Assembly: GCA_964057225.1 (NCBI GenBank) | Contig: CAXKVF010000074.1 | Span: 868,001-932,000, forward strand | Direction: 5' to 3' | DNA length: 64,000 nucleotides | Source: Auanema rhodensis | Lineage: Eukaryota; Nematoda; Chromadorea; Rhabditida; Rhabditidae | In this document: piece after piece, positions 1 to 12,672 of the stretch | Position numbering within the stretch: the stretch's first letter is position 1 | How the letters are laid out: every line of letters begins with the position of its first letter | Notes under the pieces: model-generated | The model's database searches: none | What the model was told of the DNA's origin: nothing | Seen by the model: only the letters and a program-made list of their open reading frames with translations | Translations under genes and position numbers: made by a program

Positions 1-169
1 TCACGTGAAAGATAAAGAGATGCGGTTTTTAAAATTAGATTCCCCATGTCCATATTAGTCTAAAAACAAATTTTTATTGATATTGGTGCATGGTAACCAT
101 GACTTTGAAATTTACGTGAACTTTAATTTATGCTAATTAAATGTACACGTGATGTGCACTTGGTATGTA

Positions 170-186
170 ACTCGCTTCACGTGAAA
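170..186 (-). other. CENP-B-box-like 17-mer
   Basis: Read on the minus strand, TTTCACGTGAAGCGAGT matches seven of the nine essential bases of the mammalian CENP-B box (TTCG, A, CGGG); the misses are A for G at the fourth essential base and A for G in CGGG. By a simple random-base estimate a match this good is expected about 0.5 times per monomer, so it is weak. Variants at positions 5, 7, 174 and 175 alter it. Confidence 0.25.
176..185. other. Junction palindrome TTCACGTGAA (monomer 176/1-9)
   Basis: Perfect 10-bp palindrome with a CACGTG core, once per monomer across the chosen boundary. Variants at positions 5, 7 and 9 disrupt it in several subfamilies. CACGTG is an E-box/G-box core in eukaryotes; no role is shown here. 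Confidence 0.75.
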
Positions 187-237
187 GATAAAGAGATGCG
201 GTTTTCAAAATTAGATTCCCCATGTCCATATTAGTCT

Positions 238-251
238 AAAAACAAATTTTT
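238..251. other. A/T tract A5-C-A3-T5 (monomer 62-75)
   Basis: Longest A/T-only tracts in the monomer. Five of the six length-variant copies change here (four 175-bp, one 177-bp), as do the 62, 64, 67, 68, 71 and 76 variants. Such tracts bend DNA and favour polymerase slippage. Confidence 0.7.
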
Positions 252-263
252 ATTGATATTGGT

Positions 264-278
264 TCATGGTAACCATGA
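264..278. other. 15-bp near-perfect dyad TCATGGT-A-ACCATGA (monomer 88-102)
   Basis: Two 7-bp arms flank one base. When position 88 is G the outer pair is lost and arms shrink to 6 bp. It occurs in nearly every monomer and is strongly conserved; the partial copy at the window end (T at 63980) is an exception. Such dyads are typical protein-binding or cruciform-prone elements, but no binding protein can be named. Confidence 0.8.
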
Positions 279-297
279 CTTTGAAATTTACGTGAAC

Positions 298-317
298 TTT
301 AATTTATGCTAATTAAA
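298..317. other. Inverted repeat TTTAATT-6 nt-AATTAAA (monomer 122-141)
   Basis: Perfect 7-bp arms with spacer TATGCT, all A/T in the arms. Interrupted in the 126G copies (TTTAGTT) and in the scrambled copy 32207-32382. Could form a short hairpin or simply reflect an A/T-rich segment. Confidence 0.7.
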
Positions 318-3300
318 TGTACACGTGATGTGCACTTGGTATGTAACTCGCTTCACGTGAAAGATAAAGAGATGCGGTTTTCAAAATTAGATTCCCCATG
401 TCCATATTAGTCTAAAAACAAATTTTTATTGATATTGGTTCATGGTAACCATGACTTTGAAATTTACGTGAACTTTAATTTATGCTAATTAAATGTACAC
501 GTGATGTGCACTTGGTATGTAACTCGCTTCACGTGAAAGATAAAGAGATGCGGTTTTCAAAATTAGATTCCCCATGTCCATATTAGTCTAAAAACAAATT
601 TTTATTGATATTGGTTCATGGTAACCATGACTTTGAAATTTACGTGAACTTTAATTTATGCTAATTAAATGTACACGTGATGTGCACTTGGTATGTAACT
701 CGCTTCACGTGAAAGATAAAGAGATGCGGTTTTTAAAATTAGATTCCCCATGTCCATATTAGTCTAAAAACAAATTTTTATTGATATTGGTGCATGGTAA
801 CCATGACTTTGAAATTTACGTGAACTTTAATTTATGCTAATTAAATGTACACGTGATGTGCACTTGGTATGTAACTCGCTTCACGTGAAAGATAAAGAGA
901 TGCGGTTTTCAAAATTAGATTCCCCATGTCCATATTAGTCTAAAAACAAATTTTTATTGATATTGGTTCATGGTAACCATGACTTTGAAATTTACGTGAA
1001 CTTTAATTTATGCTAATTAAATGTACACGTGATGTGCACTTGGTATGTAACTCGCTTCACGTGAAAGATAAAGAGATGCGGTTTTTAAAATTAGATTCCC
1101 CATGTCCATATTAGTCTAAAAACAAATTTTTATTGATATTGGTGCATGGTAACCATGACTTTGAAATTTACGTGAACTTTAATTTATGCTAATTAAATGT
1201 ACACGTGATGTGCACTTGGTATGTAACTCGCTTCACGTGAAAGATAAAGAGATGCGGTTTTCAAAATTAGATTCCTCATGTCCATATTAGTCTAAAAACA
1301 AATTTTTATTGAAATTGGTTCATGGTAACCATGACTTTGAAATTTACGTGAACTTTAATTTATGCTAATTAAATGTACACGTGATGTGCACTTGGTATGT
1401 AACTCGCTTCACGTGAAAGATAAAGAGATGCGGTTTTCAAAATTAGATTCCCCATGTCCATATTAGTCTAAAAACAAATTTTTATTGATATTGGTTCATG
1501 GTAACCATGACTTTGAAATTTACGTGAACTTTAATTTATGCTAATTAAATGTACACGTGATGTGCACTTGGTATGTAACTCGCTTCACGTGAAAGATAAA
1601 GAGATGCGGTTTTCAAAATTAGATTCCCCATGTCCATATTAGTCTAAAAACAAATTTTTATTGATATTGGTGCATGGTAACCATGACTTTGAAATTTACG
1701 TGAACTTTAATTTATGCTAATTAAATGTACACGTGATGTGCACTTGGTATGTAACTCGCTTCACTTGAAAGATAAAGAGATGCGGTTTTCAAAATTAGAT
1801 TCCCCATGTCCATATTAGTCTAAAAACAAATTTTTATTGATATTGGTGCATGGTAACCATGACTTTGAAATTTACGTGAACTTTAATTTGTGCTAATTAA
1901 ATGTACACGTGATGTGCACTTGGTATGTAACTCGCTTCACGTGAAAGATAAAGAGATGCGGTTTTCAAAATTAGATTCCCCATGTCCATATTAGTCTAAA
2001 AACAAATTTTTATTGATATTGGTTCATGGTAACCATGACTTTGAAATTTACGTGAACTTTAATTTATGCTAATTAAATGTACACGTGATGTGCACTTGGT
2101 ATGTAACTCGCTTCACGTGAAAGATAAAGAGATGCGGTTTTCAAAATTAGATTCCCCATGTCCATATTAGTCTAAAAACAAATTTTTATTGATATTGGTT
2201 CATGGTAACCATGACTTTGAAATTTACGTGAACTTTAATTTATGCTAATTAAATGTACACGTGATGTGCACTTGGTATGTAACTCGCTTCACGTGAAAGA
2301 TAAAGAGATGCGGTTTTCAAAATTAGATTCCCCATGTCCATATTAGTCTAAAAACAAATTTTTATTGATATTGGTTCATGGTAACCATGACTTTGAAATT
2401 TACGTGAACTTTAATTTATGCTAATTAAATGTACACGTGATGTGCACTTGGTATGTAACTCGCTTCACGTGAAAGATAAAGAGATGCGGTTTTCAAAATT
2501 AGATTCCCCATGTCCATATTAGTCTAAAAACAAATTTTTATTGATATTGGTTCATGGTAACCATGACTTTGAAATTTACGTGAACTTTAATTTATGCTAA
2601 TTAAATGTACACGTGATGTGCACTTGGTATGTAACTCGCTTCACGTGAAAGATAAAGAGATGCGGTTTTCAAAATTAGATTCCCCATGTCCATATTAGTC
2701 TAAAAACAAATTTTTATTGATATTGGTTCATGGTAACCATGACTTTGAAATTTACGTGAACTTTAATTTATGCTAATTAAATGTACACGTGATGTGCACT
2801 TGGTATGTAACTCGCTTCACGTGAAAGATAAAGAGATGCGGTTTTCAAAATTAGATTCCCCATGTCCATATTAGTCTAAAAACAAATTTTTATTGATATT
2901 GGTGCATGGTAACCATGACTTTGAAATTTACGTGAACTTTAATTTGTGCTAATTAAATGTACACGTGATGTGCACTTGGTATGTAACTCGCTTCACGTGA
3001 AAGATAAAGAGATGCGGTTTTCAAAATTAGATTCCCCATGTCCATATTAGTCTAAAAACAAATTTTTATTGATATTGGTTCATGGTAACCATGACTTTGA
3101 AATTTACGTGAACTTTAATTTATGCTAATTAAATGTACACGTGATGTGCACTTGGTATGTAACTCGCTTCACGTGAAAGATAAAGAGATGCGGTTTTCAA
3201 AATTAGATTCCCCATGTCCATATTAGTCTAAAAACAAATTTTTATTGATATTGGTGCATGGTAACCATGACTTTGAAATTTACGTGAACTTTAATTTATG

Positions 3301-5104
3301 CTAATTAAATGTACACGTGATGTGCACTTGGTATGTAACTCGCTTCACGTGAAAGATAAAGAGATGCGGTTTTTAAAATTAGATTCCCCATGTCCATATC
3401 AGTCTAAAAACAAATTTTTATTGATATTGGTGCATGGTAACCATGACTTTGAAATTTACGTGAACTTTAATTTATGCTAATTAAATGTACACGTGATGTG
3501 CACTTGGTATGTAACTCGCTTCACGTGAAAGATAAAGAGATGCGGTTTTCAAAATTAGATTCCCCATGTCCATATTAGTCTAAAAACAAATTTTTATTGA
3601 TATTGGTTCATGGTAACCATGACTTTGAAATTTACGTGAACTTTAATTTATGCTAATTAAATGTACACGTGATGTGCACTTGGTATGTAACTCGCTTCAC
3701 GTGAAAGATAAAGAGATGCGGTTTTCAAAATTAGATTCCCCATGTCCATATTAGTCTAAAAACAAATTTTTATTGATATTGGTTCATGGTAACCATGACT
3801 TTGAAATTTACGTGAACTTTAATTTATGCTAATTAAATGTACACGTGATGTGCACTTGGTATGTAACTCGCTTCACGTGAAAGATAAAGAGATGCGGTTT
3901 TCAAAATTAGATTCCCCATGTCCATATTAGTCTAAAAACAAATTTTTATTGATATTGGTGCATGGTAACCATGACTTTGAATTTTACGTGAACTTTAATT
4001 TATGCTAATTAAATGTACACGTGATGTGCACTTGGTATGTAACTCGCTTCACGTGAAAGATAAAGAGATGCGGTTTTCAAAATTAGATTCCTCATGTCCA
4101 TATTAGTCTAAAAACAAATTTTTATTGATATTGGTTCATGGTAACCATGACTTTGAAATTTACGTGAACTTTAATTTATGCTAATTAAATGTACACGTGA
4201 TGTGCACTTGGTATGTAACTCGCTTCACGTGAAAGATAAAGAGATGCGGTTTTCAAAATTAGATTCCCCATGTCCATATTAGTCTAAAAACAAATTTTTA
4301 TTGATATTGGTGCATGGTAACCATGACTTTGAATTTTACGTGAACTTTAATTTATGCTAATTAAATGTACACGTGATGTGCACTTGGTATGTAACTCAAT
4401 TCACGTGAAAGATAAAGAGATGCGGTTTTCAAAATTAGATTCCCCATGTCCATATTAGTCTAAAAACAAATTTTTATTGATATTGGTTCATGGTAACCAT
4501 GACTTTGAAATTTACGTGAACTTTAATTTATGCTAATTAAATGTACACGTGATGTGCACTTGGTATGTAACTCGCTTCACGTAAAAGATAAAGAGATGCG
4601 GTTTTCAAAATTAGATTCCCCATGTCCATATTAGTCTAAAAACAAATTTTTATTGATATTGGTTCATGGTAACCATGACTTTGAAATTTACGTGAACTTT
4701 AATTTATGCTAATTAAATGTACACGTGATGTGCACTTGGTATGTAACTCGCTTCACGTGAAAGATAAAGAGATGCGGTTTTCAAAATTAGATTCCCCATG
4801 TCCATATTAGTCTAAAAACAAATTTTTATTGATATTGGTTCATGGTAACCATGACTTTGAAATTTACGTGAACTTTAATTTATGCTAATTAAATGTACAC
4901 GTGATGTGCACTTGGTATGTAACTCGCTTCACGTGAAAGATAAAGAGATGCGGTTTTCAAAATTAGATTCCCCATGTCCATATTAGTCTAAAAACAAATT
5001 TTTATTGATATTGGTGCATGGTAACCATGACTTTGAATTTTACGTGAACTTTAATTTATGCTAATTAAATGTACACGTGATGTGCACTTGGTATGTAACT
5101 CGCT

Positions 5105-6512
5105 TCACGTGAAAGATAAAGAGATGCGGTTTTCAAAATTAGATTCCTCATGTCCATATTAGTCTAAAAACAAATTTTTATTGATATTGGTTCATGGTAA
5201 CCATGACTTTGAAATTTACGTGAACTTTAATTTATGCTAATTAAATGTACACGTGATGTGCACTTGGTATGTAACTCGCTTCACGTAAAAGATAAAGAGA
5301 TGCGGTTTTCAAAATTAGATTCCCCATGTCCATATTAGTCTAAAAACAAATTTTTATTGATATTGGTGCATGGTAACCATGACTTTGAATTTTACGTGAA
5401 CTTTAATTTATGCTAATTAAATGTACACGTGATGTGCACTTGGTATGTAACTCAATTCACGTGAAAGATAAAGAGATGCGGTTTTCAAAATTAGATTCCC
5501 CATGTCCATATTAGTCTAAAAACAAATTTTTATTGATATTGGTTCATGGTAACCATGACTTTGAAATTTACGTGAACTTTAATTTATGCTAATTAAATGT
5601 ACACGTGATGTGCACTTGGTATGTAACTCGCTTCACGTAAAAGATAAAGAGATGCGGTTTTCAAAATTAGATTCCCCATGTCCATATTAGTCTAAAAACA
5701 AATTTTTATTGATATTGGTGCATGGTAACCATGACTTTGAATTTTACGTGAACTTTAATTTATGCTAATTAAATGTACACGTGATGTGCACTTGGTATGT
5801 AACTCGCTTCACGTGAAAGATAAAGAGATGCGGTTTTCAAAATTAGATTCCTCATGTCCATATTAGTCTAAAAACAAATTTTTATTGATATTGGTTCATG
5901 GTAACCATGACTTTGAAATTTACGTGAACTTTAATTTATGCTAATTAAATGTACACGTGATGTGCACTTGGTATGTAACTCGCTTCACGTAAAAGATAAA
6001 GAGATGCGGTTTTCAAAATTAGATTCCCCATGTCCATATTAGTCTAAAAACAAATTTTTATTGATATTGGTGCATGGTAACCATGACTTTGAATTTTACG
6101 TGAACTTTAATTTATGCTAATTAAATGTACACGTGATGTGCACTTGGTATGTAACTCAATTCACGTGAAAGATAAAGAGATGCGGTTTTCAAAATTAGAT
6201 TCCCCATGTCCATATTAGTCTAAAAACAAATTTTTATTGATATTGGTTCATGGTAACCATGACTTTGAAATTTACGTGAACTTTAATTTATGCTAATTAA
6301 ATGTACACGTGATGTGCACTTGGTATGTAACTCGCTTCACGTAAAAGATAAAGAGATGCGGTTTTCAAAATTAGATTCCCCATGTCCATATTAGTCTAAA
6401 AACAAATTTTTATTGATATTGGTTCATGGTAACCATGACTTTGAAATTTACGTGAACTTTAATTTATGCTAATTAAATGTACACGTGATGTGCACTTGGT
6501 ATGTAACTCGCT
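5105..6512 (+). repeat. Four-monomer higher-order repeat, two tandem copies (704 bp each)
   Basis: Units 5105-5808 and 5809-6512 show nearly the same series of monomer types. In order: a 7G copy with CCTCATG (43T type) and T88; a 7A/G88/110T copy ending in ACTCAATT; a 7G/T88 copy; then a 7A copy. The ACTCAATT junction variant (positions 174-175 AA) occurs at 5454-5455 and 6158-6159, exactly 704 bp apart, and once more at 4398-4399. The fourth monomers differ: the first copy has G88 and 110T, the second T88 and 110A. The match is therefore seven diagnostic states in register with one divergent member. Confidence 0.75.
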
Positions 6513-7216
6513 TCACGTAAAAGATAAAGAGATGCGGTTTTCAAAATTAGATTCCCCATGTCCATATTAGTCTAAAAACAAATTTTTATTGATATTGGTG
6601 CATGGTAACCATGACTTTGAAATTTACGTGAACTTTAATTTATGCTAATTAAATGTACACGTGATGTGCACTTGGTATGTAACTCGCTTCACGTAAAAGA
6701 TAAAGAGATGCGGTTTACAAAATTAGATTCCCCATGTCCATATTAGTCTAAAAACAAATTTTTATTGATATTGCTTCATGGTAACCATGACTTTGAAATT
6801 TACGTGAACTTTAATTTATGCTAATTAAATGTACACGTGATGTGCACTTGGTATGTAACTCGCTTCACGTGAAAGATAAAGAGATGCGGTTTTCAAAATT
6901 AGATTCCCCATGTCCATATTAGTCTAAAAACAAATTTTTATTGATATTGGTTCATGGTAACCATGACTTTGAAATTTACGTGAACTTTAGTTTATGCTAA
7001 TTAAATGTACACGTGATGTGCACTTGGTATGTAACTCGCTTCACGTGAAAGATAAAGAGATGCGGTTTTCAAAATTAGATTCCCCATGTCCATATTAGTC
7101 TAAAAACAAATTTTTATTGATATTGGTGCATGGTAACCATGACTTTGAAATTTACGTGAACTTTAATTTATGCTAATTAAATGTACACGTGATGTGCACT
7201 TGGTATGTAACTCGCT

Positions 7217-10200
7217 TCACGTGAAAGATAAAGAGATGCGGTTTTCAAAATTAGATTCCCCATGTCCATATTAGTCTGAAAACAAATTTTTATTGATATT
7301 GGTGCATGGTAACCATGACTTTGAAATTTACGTGAACTTTAATTTATGCTAATTAAATGTACACGTGATGTGCACTTGGTATGTAACTCGCTTCACATGA
7401 AAGATAAAGAGATGCGGTTTTCAAAATTAGATTCCCCATGTCCATATTAGTCTAAAAAGAAATTTTTATTGATATTGGTGCATGGTAACCATGACTTTGA
7501 ATTTTACGTGAACTTTAATTTATGCTAATTAAATGTACACGTGATGTGCACTTGGTATGTAATTCGCTTCACGTGAAAGATAAAGAGATGCGGTTTTCAA
7601 AATTAGATTCCCCATGTCCATATTAGTCTAAAAACAAATTTTTATTGATATTGGTTCATGGTAACCATGACTTTGAAATTTACGTGAACTTTAATTTATG
7701 CTAATTAAATGTACACGTGATGTGCACTTGGTATGTAACTCGCTTCACGTAAAAGATAAAGAGATGCGGTTTTCAAAATTAGATTCCCCATGTCCATATT
7801 AGTCTAAAAACAAATTTTTATTGATATTGGTGCATGGTAACCATGACTTTGAATTTTACGTGAACTTTAATTTATGCTAATTAAATGTACACGTGATGTG
7901 CACTTGGTATGTAACTCGCTTCACGTGAAAGATAAAGAGATGCGGTTTTCAAAATCAGATTCCCCATGTCCATATTAGTCTAAAAACAAATTTTTATTGA
8001 TATTGGTTCATGGTAACCATGACTTTGAAATTTACGTGAACTTTAATTTATGCTAATTAAATGTACACGTGATGTGCACTTGGTATGTAACTCGCTTCAC
8101 GTAAAAGATAAAGAGATGCGGTTTTCAAAATTAGATTCCCCATGTCCATATTAGTCTAAAAACAAATTTTTATTGATATTGGTGCATGGTAACCATGACT
8201 TTGAATTTTACGTGAACTTTAATTTATGCTAATTAAATGTACACGTGATGTGCACTTGGTATGTAACTCGCTTCACGTAAAAGATAAAGAGATGCGGTTT
8301 TCAAAATTAGATTCCCCATGTCCATATTAGTCTAAAAACAAATTTTTATTGATATTGGTGCATGGTAACCATGACTTTGAAATTTACGTGAACTTTAATT
8401 TATGCTAAGTAAATGTACACGTGATGTGCACTTGGTATGTAACTCGCTTCACGTGAATGATAAAGAGATGCGGTTTTCAAAATTAGATTCCCCATGTCCA
8501 TATTAGTCTAAAAACAAATTTTTATTGATATTGGTGCATGGTAACCATGACTTTGAAATTTACGTGAACTTTAATTTATGCTAATTAAATGTACACGTGA
8601 TGTGCACTTGGTATGTAACTCGCTTCACGTGAAAGATAAAGAGATGCGGTTTTCAAAATTAGATTCCCCATGTCCATATTAGTCTGAAAACAAATTTTTA
8701 TTGATATTGGTGCATGGTAACCATAACTTTGAAATTTACGTGAACTTTAATTTATGCTAATTAAATGTACACGTGATGTGCACTTGGTATGTAACTCGCT
8801 TCACGTGAAAGATAAAGAGATGCGGTTTTCAAAATTAGATTCCCCATGTCCATATTAGTCTAAAAACAAATTTTTATTGATATTGGTTCATGGTAACCAT
8901 GACTTTGAAATTTACGTGAACTTTAATTTATGCTAATTAAATGTACACGTGATGTGCACTTGGTATGTAACTCGCTTCACGTGAATGATAAAGAGATGCG
9001 GTTTTCAAAATTAGATTCCCCATGTCCATATTAGTCTAAAAACAAATTTTTATTGATATTGGTGCATGGTAACCATGACTTTGAATTTTACGTGAACTTT
9101 AATTTATGCTAATTAAATGTACACGTGATGTGCACTTGGTATGTAACTCGCTTCACGTGAAAGATAAAGAGATGCGGTTTTCAAAATTAGATTCCCCATG
9201 TCCATATTAGTCTAAAAACAAATTTTTATTGATATTGCTTCATGGTAACCATGACTTTGAAATTTACGTGAACTTTAATTTATGCTAATTAAATGTACAC
9301 GTGATGTGCACTTGGTATGTAACTCGCTTCACGTGAAAGATAAAGAGATGCGGTTTTCAAAATTAGATTCCCCATGTCCATATTAGTCTAAAAACAAATT
9401 TTTATTGATATTGGTGCATGGTAACCATGACTTTGAAATTTACGTGAACTTTAATTTATGCTAATTAAATGTACACGTGATGTGCACTTGGTATGTAACT
9501 CGCTTCACGTGAAAGATAAAGAGATGCGGTTTTCAAAATTAGATTCCCCATGTCCATATTAGTCTGAAAACAAATTTTTATTGATATTGGTGCATGGTAA
9601 CCATGACTTTGAAATTTACGTGAACTTTAATTTATGCTAATTAAATGTACACGTGATGTGCACTTGGTATGTAACTCGCTTCACGTGAAAGATAAAGAGA
9701 TGCGGTTTTCAAAATTAGATTCCCCATGTCCATATTAGTCTAAAAACAAATTTTTATTGATATTGGTGCATGGTAACCATGACTTTGAAATTTACGTGAA
9801 CTTTAATTTATGCTAATTAAATGTACACGTGATGTGCACTTGGTATGTAACTCGCTTCACGTGAAAGATAAAGAGATGCGGTTTTCAAAATTAGATTCCC
9901 CATGTCCATATTAGTCTGAAAACAAATTTTTATTGATATTGGTGCATGGTAACCATGATTTTGAAATTTACGTGAACTTTAATTTATGCTAATTAAATGT
10001 ACACGTGATGTGCACTTGGTATGTAACTCGCTTCACATGAAAGATAAAGAGATGCGGTTTTCAAAATTAGATTCCCCATGTCCATATTAGTCTAAAAAGA
10101 AATTTTTATTGATATTGGTGCATGGTAACCATGACTTTGAATTTTACGTGAACTTTAATTTATGCTAATTAAATGTACACGTGATGTGCACTTGGTATGT

Positions 10201-10560
10201 AACTCGCTTCACGTGAAAGATAAAGAGATGCGGTTTTCAAAATTAGATTCCCCATGTCCATATTAGTCTAAAAACAAATTTTTATTGATATTGGTTCATG
10301 GTAACCATGACTTTGAAATTTACGTGAACTTTAATTTATGCTAATTAAATGTACACGTGATGTGCACTTGGTATGTAACTCGCTTCACGTAAAAGATAAA
10401 GAGATGCGGTTTTCAAAATTAGATTCCCCATGTCCATATTAGTCTAAAAACAAATTTTTATTGATATTGGTGCATGGTAACCATGACTTTGAATTTTACG
10501 TGAACTTTAATTTATGCTAATTAAATGTACACGTGATGTGCACTTGGTATGTAACTCGCT
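7217..10560 (+). repeat. Dispersed four-monomer duplication, offset 15 monomers (2640 bp)
   Basis: Monomers 7217-7920 and 9857-10560 share an ordered set of rare variants at exactly 2640-bp offset: CTGAAAAC (G at 7278 and 9918), CACATGAAAG (position 5 A) followed by AAAAAGAAA (G at 7459 and 10099) in a 110T copy, then a 7G/T88 copy, then a 7A/G88/110T copy. Downstream the order diverges: the copy at 7921 has AATCAG and T88, while the one at 10561 has 7A and G88. The duplicated segment or its surviving match is therefore about four monomers. Confidence 0.75.
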
Positions 10561-12672
10561 TCACGTAAAAGATAAAGAGATGCGGTTTTCAAAATTAGAT
10601 TCCCCATGTCCATATTAGTCTAAAAACAAATTTTTATTGATATTGGTGCATGGTAACCATGACTTTGAAATTTACGTGAACTTTAATTTATGCTAATTAA
10701 ATGTACACGTGATGTGCACTTGGTATGTAACTCGCTTCAAGTGAATGATAAAGAGATGCGGTTTTCAAAATTAGATTCCTCATGTCCATATTAGTCTAAA
10801 AACAAATTTTTATTGATATTGGTGCATGGTAACCATGACTTTGAATTTTACGTGAACTTTAATTTATGCTAATTAAATGTACACGTGATGTGCACTTGGT
10901 ATGTAACTCGCTTCACGTGAAAGATAAAGAGATGCGGTTTTCAAAATTAGATTCCCCATGTCCATATTAGTCTAAAAACAAATTTTTATTGATATTGCTT
11001 CATGGTAACCATGACTTTGAAATTTACGTGAACTTTAATTTATGCTAATTAAATGTACACGTGATGTGCACTTGGTATGTAACTCGCTTCACGTGAAAGA
11101 TAAAGAGATGCGGTTTTCAAAATTAGATTCCCCATGTCCATATTAGTCTAAAAACAAATTTTTATTGATATTGGTTCATGGTAACCATGACTTTGAAATT
11201 TACGTGAACTTTAGTTTATGCTAATTAAATGTGCACGTGATGTGCACTTGGTATGTAACTCGCTTCACGTGAAAGATAAAGAGATGCGGTTTTCAAAATT
11301 AGTTTCCCCATGTCCATATTAGTCTAAAAACAAATTTTTATTGATATTGGTGCATGGTAACCATGACTTTGAAATTTACGTGAACTTTAATTTATGCTAA
11401 TTAAATGTACACGTGATGTGCACTTGGTATGTAACTCGCTTCACGTGAAAGATTAAGAGATGCGGTTTTCAAAATTAGATTCCCCATGTCCATATTAGTC
11501 TGAAAACAAATTTTTATTGATATTGGTGCATGGTAACCATGACTTTGAAATTTACGTGAACTTTAATTTATGCTAATTAAATGTACACGTGATGTGCACT
11601 TGGTATGTAACTTGCTTCACATGAAAGATAAAGAGATGCGGTTTTCAAAATTAGATTCCCCATGTCCATATTAGTCTAAAAACAAATTTTTATTGATATT
11701 GGTGCATGGTAACCATGACTTTGAATTTTACGTGAACTTTAATTTATGCTAATTAAATGTACACGTGATGTGCACTTGGTATGTAACTCGCTTCACGTGA
11801 AAGATAAAGAGATGCGGTTTTCAAAATTAGATTCCCCATGTCCATATTAGTCTAAAAACAAATTTTTATTGATATTGCTTCATGGTAACCATGACTTTGA
11901 AATTTACGTGAACTTTAATTTATGCTAATTAAATGTACACGTGATGTGCACTTGGTATGTAACTCGCTTCACGTGAAAGATAAAGAGATGCGGTTTTCAA
12001 AATTAGATTCCCCATGTCCATATTAGTCTAAAAACAAATTTTTATTGATATTGGTGCATGGTAACCATGACTTTGAAATTTACGTGAACTTTAATTTATG
12101 CTAATTAAATGTACACGTGATGTGCACTTGGTATGTAACTCGCTTCACGTGAAAGATAAAGAGATGCGGTTTTCAAAATTAGATTCCCCATGTCCATATT
12201 AGTCTGAAAACAAATTTTTATTGATATTGGTGCATGGTAACCATGACTTTGAAATTTACGTGAACTTTAATTTATGCTAATTAAATGTACACGTGATGTG
12301 CACTTGGTATGTAACTCGCTTCACGTGAAAGATAAAGAGATGCGGTTTTCAAAATTAGATTCCCCATGTCCATATTAGTCTAAAAACAAATTTTTATTGA
12401 TATTGCTTCATGGTAACCATGACTTTGAAATTTACGTGAACTTTAATTTATGCTAATTAAATGTACACGTGATGTGCACTTGGTATGTAACTCGCTTCAC
12501 GTGAAAGATAAAGAGATGCGGTTTTCAAAATTAGATTCCCCATGTCCATATTAGTCTAAAAACAAATTTTTATTGATATTGGTGCATGGTAACCATGACT
12601 TTGAAATTTACGTGAACTTTAATTTATGCTAATTAAATGTACACGTGATGTGCACTTGGTATGTAACTCGCT

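Larger units (their letters stand above)
177..352 (+). repeat. Representative (reference) monomer
   Basis: This copy defines the numbering used throughout. Landmarks by monomer position: 10-bp palindrome 176/1-9 spanning the junction; GATAAAGAGATGCGG 12-25; CAAAATTAGATTCCCC 30-45; A5-C-A3-T5 tract 62-75; dyad around CATGGTAACCATG 89-101; inverted repeat 122-141; CACGTG 146-151; GTGCAC 154-159; ACTCGCT 170-176. Recurrent variant sites are 5, 7, 9, 14, 17, 22, 24, 30, 38, 42, 44, 56, 62, 64, 67, 68, 71, 76, 79, 85, 86, 88, 110, 126, 146, 174 and 175. Most lie in the first 88 bases. The choice of start is arbitrary because the array is continuous. Confidence 0.95.
1..3872 (+). repeat. Array neighbourhood 1: low-variation monomers with position 30 C/T
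   Basis: Twenty-two 176-bp monomers with few diagnostic changes. The main variation is T or G at monomer position 88 (GGTTCATGG versus GGTGCATGG) and T instead of C at position 30, seen at 30, 734, 1086 and 3374, each in a G88 copy. Position 30 variants are separated by 4, 2 and 13 monomers, so no simple higher-order period is visible. Positions 110 (A) and 7 (G) are uniform here, in contrast with the next neighbourhood. One copy (3345-3520) has a unique T-to-C at 3400, which removes a stop codon and produces a chance 60-codon frame. Confidence 0.8.

Noticed and set aside
146-151. CACGTG as a G-box/E-box promoter element
   Set aside because: It recurs every 176 bp with no gene nearby; a six-base match alone does not support a promoter.
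3298-3480. 60-codon open frame beginning ATG CTA ATT and ending TAA
   Set aside because: It is satellite sequence. The frame is open only because one T-to-C change at 3400 turns the usual TAG of CCATATTAG into CAG. Other monomers have the stop, 176 bp is not a multiple of three so the frame cannot continue, and no ribosome site, splice site or homology is visible.
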